A stretch of DNA of 64,000 nucleotides from the NCBI GenBank assembly GCA_963575745.1, contig CAUYUJ010016692.1, positions 145,001-209,000 of the forward strand. The letters are read 5' to 3'. Source of the DNA: Prorocentrum cordatum. Lineage: Eukaryota > Sar > Dinophyceae > Prorocentrales > Prorocentraceae. The position numbers and the translations under genes were made by a program. The notes under the pieces are model-generated. The model saw nothing but the letters and a program-made list of their open reading frames with translations, had not been told where the DNA came from and did no database searches. Each line of letters begins with the position of its first letter. Within the stretch, counting starts at the first letter, position 1. Of the stretch, positions 40,595-51,771 are shown in pieces.

Positions 40595-41020
40595 AAAAAA
40601 ACATCAGCCCACCTCGTGCCAGAGAACTGGTGCAACAGTTATCGGGGTGGGCGAGAGATCCACTCGTTTCGCTCTTGGACAATGCCCTCTTGGTGCCCAC
40701 TCGGGCCACCTGGAGCCGCCAGGGGCCCGCTGGTGCCCACTAGGGCCCACTCGGGCCCGCTCAGGCACCCCGGTGGCCACCCAGCCCTTCCCTTATCCCC
40801 GTCGAAAAACATCGGCCCACCTCGTGCAAGATAACTGCGGTGCAAGAGTTATGGTGGTGGTCGAGAGATCCACTCGTTTCGCTCTTGGGCATTGCCCTCT
40901 TGGGGCCCACTCGGGGCTATGGGAGCCGCCAGGAGCCCGCTGGCGCCCACTGGGGCCCGCTCGGGCCCACTCATGCAAGCACCCTGCAAGTTGCCACCCA
41001 GCTCTTCCTTTATCCCCTTC
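40595..41020. repeat. ~208-bp tandem duplication
   Basis: 40595-40803 and 40804-41020 are related units sharing CCCACCTCGTGC, GAGAGATCCACTCGTTTCGC and a CCACTCGGG-rich end, with about 80% identity. No coding support. Confidence 0.8.
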
Positions 41021-41204
41021 CACCCCTCTTCCGCTTAAGACCGCTGCGCCGCGCTCTTCCCAGCTCGCACGATCGTAGCCGATTAATTTCATTTGCCGTT
41101 TCATTATTTTCAACATCATCTCGAACATCAATGGCGTAAAATAGCCGTCAGAATTGCGTGATTTGGAGTAGAATGCCGGTAATTGGAGGAATATATTTGT
41201 TTTG

Positions 41205-41468
41205 TAGGTTGTGATATTGTCTGAAGTTGTATTTGGATTACACTGTGAGATTTTCTATGCTGTTAAAAAAAGCGTGAATTGTAGATCTACTGCTTTTGCG
41301 AATATAGCACTGCAAATTAATGCAACCCACATAGTGCTGCAAACTAAACCACAGGCAAACCACCTACAAAACACATACACATCATATTCTACAATTCGCG
41401 CCGTTTTGTACCACAATTTTAACCGCAGAATATCTCACAATCAATCTGAATACAACTTCAGAACATAT
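41205..41468. mobile_element. AT-rich foldback element
   Basis: Arms at about 41207-41290 and 41388-41468 are inverted copies sharing TCTGAAGTTGTATT, TGTGAGATTTTCT/ATATTCT and GTGAATTGTAGA blocks, about 75% identical. The element is markedly AT-rich in GC-rich surroundings, which suggests a different origin. No coding capacity. Confidence 0.7.
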
Positions 41469-41479
41469 CGGTGCCCAAA

Positions 41480-41670
41480 CGACTCACCCCCGACAGAAAG
41501 CTGAGGGCAGAACTAACGACTCATCTCCGACCGACAATTGATGTGCCCAAATCGATTCACCCCCGCCGAAAATTGAGGTTCCCGAGCGACTCACCACCCC
41601 CGACCGAGAATTGAGGGACCTCACCGACTCACCACCCCCGACCGAGCACTGAGGGGACCGATTGACTCAT
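41480..41670. repeat. GACTCACCCCCGACCGA minisatellite
   Basis: About five units of 38-46 bp containing GACTCACC, CCCGACCGA and AATTGAGG. Confidence 0.8.
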
Positions 41671-41987
41671 CTCCTTTCGTCCTCCTATAGTTCTCGCACC
41701 CCTTGTCCTATACTCGATCCTTCCCCGCTCGCCCTCCCCCCCCTCCTCCCGCCCCCCCCCGCCCTTCGGGCGCCGCCCCCGCCCTCGCCCTCGTCGCCGG
41801 CCCGCCGGCGCGGAGGCGGAGCCGCCTGGGCGCGGGGGGCCCGCCAGCGCCTGGGCCTGAGCTGCGCTGCCCTGGGCGCAGAGGCCGCCGGCGCCTCTGG
41901 ATGCCACGGCTCGTGCTGAAGAACGTCAAGCGAGCAGGCTGCTCGGCCCCTCTGCGACCGCCTGCCCCCTCCCCCCGCTCGTCATCA
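41671..41987. other. GC-rich gene-free stretch
   Basis: C/T then G/C-rich DNA. Frames of Pro/Ala/Arg composition on both strands are rejected. Confidence 0.5.
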
Positions 41988-42127
41988 GGGCTGAACCTAA
42001 ACGGTGTTTGTCGTGTTCGTTTTGTGTTCGTTTGCCCTCGTTTCGTTTCAACCCGCAATATATTGCAAGACGATGTCGAAACGCAAACGACCCGCGAAAT
42101 CGCCCAAACACCGTTCAGGCCCAGCCC
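41988..42127. mobile_element. 140-bp MITE-like element
   Basis: Starts GGGCTGAACCTAAACGGTGT and ends with the inverted complement ACACCGTTCAGGCCCAGCCC. An inner pair around TCGTTTG/CAAACGA continues the inverted repeat. The same end motif GGGCTGGGCCTAAACG is at 1996, so the family is dispersed. Confidence 0.75.
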
Positions 42128-42199
42128 TGCTCATTTTGTCTCCATCTTTCTTCGCGGTTATCTCGCCTGCAATTGAAATCGATGATGAAGATGCGCGTC

Positions 42200-43460
42200 G
42201 TCAATCGGGTACCCTTGCATCATTGCCTCTTCGGCCGCCTGCGGCCGACGGGTCGCGTCTTTGCCGATCAACCTCATCATCGGTTTCGACTGTATCACCT
42301 GTGATCCTGTGATCCTGTAATGGGCTGATAGCATCCGCCTTTCCTCCGCGCAGTCGGACACGATCTGTTTTTGCCCCCCGTTCCTTGCGATGCCGAATGT
42401 TGTTGCCTGAACTTGCCCAGGCGGCAAGGTCGAGCGACAACATTCGGCGTCGCATAGAGTGGGGGCAACCAATTATCACAGTGCTACCCGACCTGGGAGT
42501 TGGAGACCCTAGGAAAGCATCATCCGTAGTAACGCTAAACTAAGCTAGCGCTAGGCAACAACTAGGCTAAAGCTAAACGCAAACTCAGCTAAAGCTCTGC
42601 TACACCATAGGCTAAAGCTAAGCTCAAGCTATGCTACAGCTAAGCCAACGCTACAGCTAGGCTACAGCTAAGCTACAGATGTAGCTAAAGGTACGCTACA
42701 GCTAAAGCTAAAGCTATTAAGCTACAGCTAAGCTAAATTTAAGTTAAAGCTATGCTAAAGCTAAGCAACAGCTAAGCTAAAACTTAGCTACAACTAAGCT
42801 GCATCGAAGCTAAAGCTAAGCTGATGCTCGCATAAAGCTAAGCTGAAGCTAAGCTAGCGCTAAGCTAAAGCTAAGCTAAAGCTAAGCCAACGCTAGGCCA
42901 ACGCTAAGCTAAAACTAGATGTAACGTTAAGGCAACGCTAAGCTCAAGCTAAGCTAAATCTAAGCTGAAGCTAAAGCTAAAGCTAAAACGAATGTTAAAG
43001 CTAATGCTAAAAGCTAAAACTTAGGGGGCGCAATTGGGGGAACCGCTCCCATGGGGCCAGGGGAACCGCCCAGGGCGGGAAGCACTGACCGGTACGAGCC
43101 CTTCAGTCAGAGCCTACGTAGGGCAGAAAGAGACAATTGTCCACCATGTTCCTGCGTAGTCGTGTACCCTTGCGTCATTGCCTATTCGGCCGTGTGTGGC
43201 CGACGGGTCGCATCCTTGCCGATCAACCTCATCATCGGTATCGACTGTAGCGCTGATGATTTGTAATGGGCTGATGGAAAATGTCTGTCCTCCGCATTCC
43301 CCCGCCTGCATGTTTTGACACAACTACGTCCCAAGATTGCCCCCCATGCTCCTGCGTAGTCGGCGACCCTTACATCGTTGCCTATTCAGCCGTGCGCGGT
43401 CGACGGGTCGCATCATTGCCAATCAGCGACATCATCGGTTTCGACACAACAACATCATCA
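42200..43460. repeat. ~180-bp unit present three times around AGCTAA module D
   Basis: Units at about 42205-42330, 43150-43290 and 43345-43450 share ACCCTTGC, CATTGCCTATTCGGCCG, CGACGGGTCGC and GCCGATCAACCTCATCATCG. Module D lies between the first and second. A 17-bp stem (GCGATGCCGAATGTTGT and complement, 42388-42454) follows unit 1. Confidence 0.75.
42478..43110 (+). mobile_element. AGCTAA-array module, copy D
   Basis: Left box CCCGACCTGGGAGTTGGAGA, then CCTAGGAAAGCATC and AGTAACGCTAAA. Units of AGCTAAGCTAA run to 43020. The GC box (GGGGGAACCGCTCCCATGGG) follows. The ATGCT array and outer box are absent. Confidence 0.88.
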
Positions 43461-43860
43461 CCATCATCAGCAGCAGTTTCCGAGCGCGGCACGGGGCGTC
43501 ACATGCACAGGGGGGGGGGGGGGCGAGGCCCCCCAACACATCATCATCACCATCAACACCATCATCATCACCATCGTCATCATCACCGCCGTCATCACCA
43601 TCATCATCAGCAGCATCATCATCACCATCTTGATCAGCATCTTGATCATCACCATCAGCAGCAACATAATCATCATCATACTGATCACCGCACTCGCACG
43701 CCCACGGACGCACACGCACACGCACACACACACACACACACATCACACGCATCAGCCTTGCGCGTACACGCACACGCACGCACGCGCACCAACGCGCACG
43801 CACGCGCACACACACACACACATACACGAACACGCACACACGCACGCACGCCCTCTTCGG
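43461..43860. repeat. (CAT)n then (CACG)n arrays with a poly-G run
   Basis: A 13-base G run at 43511-43523, CAT triplets to about 43690, then CA/CACG repeats to 43850. Frames are artefacts. Confidence 0.92.
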
Positions 43861-43963
43861 CGTGCCTCATCCTCCCTGGCTTGCCACAGCCTGTTTTGGC
43901 TTTGTTGCCTCGTGATCGCCCTCGGCCTCCGGCGCTGCCCCGACGAGCTCGCGCGTGGCCAGC

Positions 43964-46900
43964 ATGCCCGCGCAGCGCAAGGCGCTGAAGAAGTTCGGCA
44001 AGAAGAAGAAGAGCGTCGTGGCCACGCCTGCATCCCCAGCCGCCCTCGCTGCGCTGGACTCCTTGTTCGCAGATCAGCCGGCCAAAAAAAAACGAAGTGC
44101 ACCGCGCCCGAGAGAGTTGGCAAGGGCCAGTCCGTGGCCTCGAGCAGCTGCACGAAGGAACCGCATCCCGCGGCACCTTGTGGCAAGACGGCGCCTGTCG
44201 GCAAGCCGTTGGACGCGCGGGGCATGTTCCAGATTTTCAAGAAGGTCGCCGAGGCCATCCCGGGCACCCTCGTCGACGGCAAGCTGCCCGAGACGAAGGA
44301 TGCGAAGACCCTCCTGCAGAAGTTCAGGCAGCACCTGCAAATCGACTTCAGCGAGATGCAGGCCTTAGGTCGCACGGGGCTGGAGTGGGCCATCAGGCAG
44401 ATGGAGGCCGACTCGTGCCTAAATGTGCACCTGTTCATAGCTTGGCACCAACGCCAATATCGGCGGTGTGCCTCCAGCGTGCGCGTGCGTGCTTGTGCGT
44501 GCTCGAGATCCTGGTCTCGGCGATGGCGGTGCTGATCTGAGATAGTACCGCCAACGCCGAAATCCATGATCATCTTGCCGCTGAGGACGCAGCCCCTTGT
44601 ATTGATGTTGGCGCCGTTCCCCGCCTCCACCTCCATCGATGGCGGAAGCTGCCTCCCGCTGGGGTTCCAAGAAGCCCCCGACCTATAGGCCGTTGGCTTC
44701 CGAAGAGATGCTTGGTCATGGCCAAGCATCTACACGTATTCGCGCGGCCCATTTCGGATCGTTGGTGAGAGGCATCTTGCGGCCGCCGCTGTCTTAGGAA
44801 GGCGCCAACTATGCGCCAGCACCGAACCTGGCCCAGGGCCACCCTGGGCCCAGGATCGGTGCATGCGCCCTCCTGCCTTGCGCAAGAGGGCATATGCACC
44901 GATCCTGGGCCCAGTGTGATCCTGGGCCAGGGTCGGTGTTGGTGTATAGTTGGTGCCCTCCGATGTCTGTCGCCCTCTCCGCAGGGCCTCCCGGTCGACG
45001 AGGACGCCGGCATCGTCGAGCGCCAGGTCTTGGCAGCGATCGGCAACGTCAAGCCGACCGCGCAGGATGCCTCGCAGCAGCCCGCGACCCCTGTCGGCGG
45101 CGAGGTGGCCGCGACCCCTGTCGGCGGCGAGGTGGTCATCGCGAAGCTGGACGCCGACGACGACGCCAGCGTCAAGAGCGGCTCGGGCGCGGGCGGCGTG
45201 GAGCGCGCGGTGCTGAACTCGGTCACCTGCCCGGCGGCGTGGGCGACGTTCAGCCGCGCTGCCAAGAACCGCAAGAAGTGGCCAGTGCAGCTGGCGCCAG
45301 AGATCAAGTCGGACAAGCAGTCGTTGTTCGAGCTGCGGCTGTCCTGCAACAGGGACTTAGACAAGCTGGTGGAGGTCGTCATCGAGAAGCGCATCGAGAA
45401 GGAGACGGAGAACGACAGCGAGTGGCAGTACCGCAAGAAGCGCGACATCATGCCGATGTACGGCGACTGTGCTGAGAAAGTAGACAAAGTGCTCAATGGG
45501 TGCACCTGGATCCCGGACGAGGCGCTGCCGGATGACCCGGAGGAGCGCTGGTACAGGGTGCGGGTCAAGGTGGCGCACAGCCGCCGCGAGCGCACCGTGG
45601 AGGCCTTCTCCGCGAAGGGCGCCGCCTCCGTGGACGACGCCGTGGCGCAGCACCTCATGGGGGAGGGGGGCGCGCTCGGGGACGGCCTCTCGGTCAGCAT
45701 CCAGGGGGCCACAGAAAGGGGAGCGAACGACTACATAAGCATTAAAACTCTGAGGTCCGCGCTGACTTTTCGGATCGGCGCTGGGCGCCCTGGCACAAAC
45801 ACCGGCAACGACAAAAACGGAAATAGCAACAAAAATGGCAGCAACAAACCAATTGCGACAACAGCGGCAACAACACAAAATAACACGCAAAGAACGGACA
45901 AACAAAACAACGACAACAACAACACACGTATAAGAAATACAAAAAAACATAACAATAAGGACAACGAGCAATATTGGTGCGCTCCGCGCTTCATGGAAGA
46001 AGGTCCAGCACCGATCCGATAAGTTCGCGCGTATCTCCGAGCGATAATGTTCATGTCGCTGTTTGCTCCCCTAACAGAGGCAGAGATGACCAAATTTCTC
46101 GCGGACGCAGGGCGGGCTGAAGGCACGAAGGTTTCGAGGGCGAAACCGAGGGAGGCGGCGGACCCGGCAGCTGCGCAGACGGTGGAGGAAGACCCCCTCG
46201 ACAGCCTTAAATCGGTGATGCCGCAGCTCTCCCAGCAGGCGTCGAAGGCCAGGGAGTACTCAGCCTCGGTGGTGCACCACGAGCACGGGCAGACGATGGC
46301 CAGCAGCATGAGATCCCACTCCAATACCATGGAGAACCTGTACGCTCAGTGCGCCCAGAAGGTGAAGAACGCCACTCTACAGGTCGCTTCGCGCTGGCGC
46401 CCAGGCTGCATTCCCAATACCTATGCGACCACCCCTCGGGTGATAAGGAGGTTCGGGGGTGGGGAGGAATCAGCGTCTCTTTCGATCGGTCTCGCTATCG
46501 ATCTCATTCTCGATCTCACTATCAGTCGCTCGATCGATCTCACTCGATGTATTCATTCGACCGATCTCACATTCGATCTGACCATCGATCGCACAATCGA
46601 TCTCGCGATCAAACTCACATTCGGTCCCAATATAGATCCCACTGTCGATCTCACAATCAACGTCATCATTATCATCAATATCACCGTCACCAACGCCATC
46701 AACAGCATCATCATCATCGGGACACCATCCATCATCATTACCTCTTCACCACTATCAGCAAACTCAGCATCAAAACCAGCATCATCGCCATCATCATCGG
46801 GACACCAGCATCGGCACCATCATCATCATCATCATCAACATCATCATCTTAGGGACACCACCATCAGCATCATCAGAACACTACCACCATCATCTCATCA

Positions 46901-48279
46901 TCTCGTCATCATCACCAACATCATCAAAGTAATCACCATCACCACCAACGGGGCACAATTTTCATCAGAACACGACCATCATCATCATCATCATCTCATC
47001 ATCATCACCACCAACATCATCAACATAATACTAATTATCACCATCGACGCACACTCACCATCAGCCGCATAGTCATCATCTGCATCATCACCATCATCGA
47101 GACGCCAGCATCATCGTCACCGTCACCATCATCATCATCATCATCATTGAGACACCATCATCGTCATCATCAACATCAACATCAGCATCATCACCACCAT
47201 CATTGGGCCACCATCGTCAAAATAACCATCATCACCTCATCATCGTCCTCATCATCAGCACCATCATCATCATCGGGAAACCATCATCGCCATCACCATC
47301 ATCAACATCCACATCATCATCGACATCGGGACACTCATCACCATCATCGGGACACCATCATCAGCTTCACCATCTTTATCATCATCATCATCATCTCGTC
47401 ACCACCCCATCAGGATCAACATCAGGATCATCAACAGCACCATCAAGATCGGTACACCATCATCATCGTCATCTTGAGCAACAGCAGGATCATCAACATC
47501 ATCATCATCATCATCGGGACACCATCATCATCACCACCATCACCATCATCATCACAAACATGGTTAACATCATCATCATCCTCGGGACACCATCATCACC
47601 GCCATCATCATCAACATCAACATCATCGACATCACGATCGCCGTCATCATCGTGACACCCCGGCGGGACATCGCGCGGCGCCGGACGCCAGAAGGGAATC
47701 ATTTGGTCCAGCCTCGCCTCAGCCAGCCAGCCTGTGCAACTTTGCCTCGCCCGCGCGCGGCGCGCGCGAGCGCGAAACCGAAATCGATTTCATGGTAGGG
47801 GGGCTATGCGTTCCACTTCGATCTCACCCCCTCACCCCCGATGATTGACTTCATCCCTCCGCCTCCTCCAATATATGTCGTCATTGATCCTTCTCCCTGC
47901 TTCCGACTATGCGTATATTAACAAAATCTCAAACACTCTATCCCATTCCCGACCTCACGAATAATCAAAACCCACGTGCTCTAACACAAACTGACTAGCA
48001 CGTAATCAATGCCCCAATACTTAATCCAAAGCCAAATTGCTTTGTGCACTGACACCCTGGGGTCTTCAATATGTGGTGTGCTCGTTGGAGCGCTCGGCGC
48101 GCCAGCGGACAGACTCGGCCCTGCTGGATAACTGCCGTCAGAAGATGTCCTGGTTCACAGCCAACAAGCCCTTGGCCGCCAAGATGCAGAGCGAAGTGAT
48201 GGGCAAGCAGCCAAAGGCGAACCCGGCCGCCAAGTCCAAGGCGAGGGCGAAGGCCACCCCGACTGCTGGCCCAGCGTGA
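43964..48279 (+). CDS. Four-exon lysine-tailed protein of unknown function
   Basis: Exons: 43964-44406, 44985-45715, 46079-46382, 48091-48279; about 556 residues. The start MPAQRKALKKFGKKKKSVV is basic. A 9-A run (44084-44092) needs one extra base for the frame to continue into VGKGQSVASSSCTKEPH, so exon 1 has a homopolymer error or a real frameshift. Exon 2 contains AWATFSRAAKNRKKWPVQLA and a Glu/Lys-rich helix. Exon 3 has LSQQASKAREYSASVVHHEH. Exon 4 ends in a basic Ala/Lys tail (AAKSKARAKATPTAGPA), which I recall as common in dinoflagellate proteins. Intron 1 has a GC donor and a 72-bp hairpin, intron 2 is an introner, and intron 3 carries the (CAT) cassette. Function unknown. Confidence 0.65.
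44407..44984 (+). other. Intron 1 with a 72-bp hairpin near its acceptor
   Basis: GAG|GCC donor at 44407 and GCAG acceptor at 44981-44984 keep phase 0. Arms 44801-44872 and 44886-44957 are inverted copies (about 85% identical; GGCCCAGG and GGATCGGTGCAT blocks) around a 13-base loop, leaving only 27 bases to the acceptor. Confidence 0.7.
45716..46073. mobile_element. Introner: 358-bp TIR element with 5-bp target duplication
   Basis: Ends AAGGGGAGC and GCTCCCCTA extend into inverted repeats of about 68 bp, whose inner parts TCGGATCGGCGCTGG and CCAGCACCGATCCGA match best. ACAGA occurs at 45711-45715 and 46074-46078. Removing the element and one ACAGA gives ACA GAG GCA GAG ATG, in frame with exon 3. 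The interior is AC-rich low complexity. The splice dinucleotides are ambiguous within the duplication (AA...AG or GA...CA). Confidence 0.85.
46383..47850 (+). mobile_element. (CAT)n cassette element, forward copy, inside intron 3
   Basis: Same order as the reverse copy at 27523-29060: ATGCGACCACCCCTCGGGTG, then GATCGATCTCAC words, then about 1 kb of ATC triplets with GGGACACCATC, then GGCGGGACATCGCGCGGCGC, a CGCGCGCGGCGCGCGCGAG block, and TTCGATCTCACCCCCTCACC. It starts at or next to the GT donor of intron 3 (46383), so it may have created or enlarged the intron. Confidence 0.75.
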
Positions 48280-48479
48280 GGGCAATGCGGTATACATATA
48301 TGTGCGAGGCCGGAGACTGCAGCTCGTTCGGGGTGGAGGACGATGCAGCGTCATGCGAGGCCGAAGGCTGCGGGTCCGTCTGGAGGGCGGACCCATCTCG
48401 ACGAGGCCAGTTTGATCGTGGCGTGAGCTTGCGAGCTGCGCGAGGGAGCTGCACGGCCTTCTTCCCCGCTCGCTTCTCG

Positions 48480-49250
48480 GGCGGACACGCGTGGCTTGGA
48501 GACGGCCCAAGACGGCCCGAGAACGGCGATCGCCCACGCAAGGCCCAACGTGATTTCAAGACGGCCCAAGAGGCCGTTTAGACACCCAAGAGGCCATCAA
48601 AGGGACCCCCAAGAATAGCCTTAAGGAGGTACTGGAATCCAGCTATAGGCTTGGGTTTTTTGGGTCTCTGGGACTGCGGGAACCCACTGCTCCCGAAGGA
48701 ATCCCCAAGCAACGAAACTCAATCCAGTCCCATAGGAAACACATGTTCTTGTTATATTCGCCTTTGGTCTTTGCAACGCCCGAGATGGCCCACGAGGCCC
48801 CCGGTTCGCACAGCGACTCCAGAGCTCCAAGACCGCCCGAATCCCAGAACGGTTCCACCCGAGAACCCCCCAACAGGTTTCCAAAACGAACCCGCAGGAC
48901 GAATCCAACATGAGCTCTATGAGCCTCATGGGCCCCATGATCCCCGAGAGCTTTATAAGCCCCATTCGTCCCATGGGCCCCGTGGGCCCTTCGAGCCCTA
49001 TAGCCTTGGGAACCCCATGAACCCTATGCGCCTTATGAGCCTTGCGAGCCCTATGACCCAACCATGCAGCCCAAAAGGGCTCCATGAGCCATCTCGTCCG
49101 ATATGAGCCCTATAAGCTGTAGATATGCGTAGAAACAAACGCAAGCACACATATGCATGAGCCCTGTGAGCCCCGCTGAGCCCCACGAACACCACGAGCC
49201 CTACGATCCCCAATGTTCCCGTCTGTTCCTCAGCCCGCTCATCGTCAATT
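48480..49250. repeat. GGCCCAAGACGG and GAGCCCTATGAGCC repeats
   Basis: A short CCCAAGA stretch (48500-48610) is followed by unique DNA, and then by many degenerate GAGCCCYATGAGCC words (48905-49215), the complement of the GGGCTCATA words elsewhere in the insert. No gene. Confidence 0.65.
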
Positions 49251-49634
49251 AGTTGCGTCCCCCCATCCTCTTTTTTTTCATCGTCTCACTTCGCCTCCCT
49301 CTCCGTCCACTCCTGTTTGCCGGTGCAATGCGTGGCTCGGACACTAGCCACTGTGGCGGAGGGGCCGCTGCGCGTTTTCGCTGCTTGTGAAAAAAAACAG
49401 CATTCGAATGGACCTCGGCGTCGAGTGTGCGGGCGACGAGGATCAGCATCGCGCGACCGCCCCCCGCCCCCATCCTCACCCCCTTTGAGGCCCCCGCCAG
49501 ATACCGCCCCAATGGATGCGCCCCTGGGAACCCAACGGGAACAACATATGTGTATATATATATGTATACAGATGTATGTACATATATATATATCTATATA
49601 TCATATATACTTACATTATATCTGGTTATATTTT
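49251..49634. other. Gene-free stretch ending in a TA run
   Basis: Mixed sequence without coding support; TA/TATG repeats occupy 49548-49625 directly before module E. Confidence 0.55.
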
Positions 49635-50790
49635 CCCAGTGCGACCCTACCTAGGAGTTGGAGCCCCTAGCAAAGCAACATGTGTAGTAACAGTAAAGCT
49701 ACGCTAAAGCTAAGCTAAAGCTAAAGCTAAGCTGAAGCTAAGCTGAAGCTAAGCTGAAGCTAAGCTACAGCGGAGGTAAAGCTGAGTTCCAATTAAGATG
49801 AAACTAAGCTACACTTAAGCTAAAACTGAATTGCAGTTAAACTAAAGCTAAGCTGAGCTCTGCTAAAGCTCAGCTAAAGTTCAGCTAAAGCTCAGCTGAA
49901 GCTCAGCTAAAGCTAGGCTAAGCTGAGCTAAGGCTTAGCTGAAGATAAGCTGAAGCTGAGCTAAAGCTAAGCTAAAGCTAAGCTCAAGCTAACTTAAAGC
50001 TATACTGAAGCTAAGCTGAAGCTAAGCTGCAGCTAAGATAAAGCTAAAGCTAAGCTAAAGCTAAGCTGAAGCTAAGCTACAGCTAAAGCTGAAGCTAAGC
50101 CAAAGCTAAGCTAAAGCTAAGCTAAAGCTAAGCTAGAGCTAAGCTAAAGCTAAGCGAATTCCAATGTAAAGCGAAGCTAAAGCTTAGCAGAATCTAAAGC
50201 TAAGCATACAGCTAAGGTAATGCTAAGCTAAAAGCTAAGCTAAAGCAAAGCTGAAGCTATAGCTAAGCTAACACTAAATCTAAAGCCAAAGCTAAAGCTC
50301 CCAGGGGACGGGGGGGAACCGCTCCCAAGGGGCATGGGGAACCGCCCGGGGCGCTTTCCACAGCCCGGCCCCTTTAAGCAAACTATAAGATGCTATGCTA
50401 TGCTATGCCGTTCTCTGCTATGCTATGCTATGCGATGCTGCGCTATGCTATGCTATGCGATGCTAGGATGCGCTATAGGCTGCGCTATGTTATGCTAGGC
50501 TATGGTATGCTGCGCTGGGCTATATGCTATGATATGCGATGCTGCGCTGTGCTATGCTAGAGTAAGCTAAGCTATAAAACTAAGCGAAACTAAGATAAAG
50601 TTGTACGCTAATGAAGCTAAGCTAAGATGAAGCGGTACTAAACAAAACTAATATGAGATACGCAAAGCTGTCAAGTAAGAGGGCGCAACTGGGGGAACCG
50701 CGGGGCGGATGCCGGGGGGGCCGTCCGGGGCGTTTTCCATTGCCCGGCCCCTTTTAAGAAAAGAGAGTAAGAACCCTCTAGGCAGAGCCA
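49635..50790 (+). mobile_element. AGCTAA-array module, copy E (longest)
   Basis: Left box CCCAGTGCGACCCTACCTAG, then GGAGCCCCTAGCAAAGCAAC and AGTAACAGTAAAGC. The AGCTAA array runs to 50300, followed by the GC box (ACCGCTCCCAAGGGGC, CCCGGCCCCTTTAAG), an ATGCT array (50390-50560), a second shorter AGCTAA/GC box, and the outer box GTAAGAACCCTCTAGGCAGA. It reads like a complete module with a partial second copy of the right half. Confidence 0.9.
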
Positions 50791-50819
50791 CATGGGCCAG
50801 TGAGGCCCTGGCCACGCCG

Positions 50820-51760
50820 CTGGGGGCGGGCGTCGGTCAAGCGATGCTGAGAGGGAGGGGGGGGGGGGGCCTGCAGCGCATGCCCCAACAACCCCCCCCC
50901 TCGTCGGTCCCCGCGCGCCCGAGAGGGGGGGGGGGGGGAACAAAGGCACCCCCCCCCCCCCCCCCCCTTCTCCGCGGCGGAAGGCGAGCCTGCAGCAGCT
51001 GCTGCGCGCCGCGGGCCCGCCGCCAGCCGCCCGCGGGCCGCCGCCGCTCGAGGCGCTCGCGCGGGAGGCCCGCGCTCGCGGGCCAGGGCCGGAGAGCGAG
51101 GAGTGAGGGGGAGAGGAGGAGCGTCGTCGTCATCGACGGCGTCGTAGCTGTCGTCGACGTCGTCGACGACGTCGGCGTCGTCGACGACGACGGGCGACGT
51201 CGTCGACGTCGACGCCGTCGAAGTCGGCGTCGTCGGCAGGGGAGGAGGAGGAGGAGGAGGAGGAGGGGTGCAGGCGTGGAGGAGGGGGGGGGGATAGGAG
51301 AAGGAGGAGAAGCAGAAGCAGCAGCAGCAGGATCAGGGGGGGAGGTGACAAAGAGAGTGGAAGGGGAGGAGAAGGGGGAGGATGAGGAGACGGGCGCTGG
51401 CGTCAGCGAGGTATAGCGCAGCGCAGAGCTCAGAGGAGAAGTGGGATGGGGGGTGGGCGACGAGGAGGAGAAGGATGACGAGGAGGTGGGGGGCCCCCCC
51501 ACAGAGGCACGGGCCACGCCCGGCTGCGGAAGCCGCTGTGGGGGCGGTCGGTGGCGCGACGGATGATGAGGGGGTGGAAGCCCTCCCCTCCTCCTACTCC
51601 TCCTTCTCCTCCTTCCCCCCCCTCCTCCTCCTCCCCCCCCCCCTCCCCCCCCCGTGCCCCCATGTGCCCTTCGGCAACTCCCCCGCGCCGCCCATTATAA
51701 TATCCAGGGGCCTCTGGGGGGCGCCATCGACCCCGAAGGCCCCGGGCCGCCCTTGACCCC
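50820..51760. repeat. G/C homopolymers and (GTC)n, gene-free
   Basis: Runs of G (50856-50869, 50926-50938) and C (50950-50967), GTCGTCGAC words (51120-51240), GGA runs and a C/T tract (51580-51660). Frames are compositional. Confidence 0.75.
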
Positions 51761-51771
51761 CCCCCCCACTC

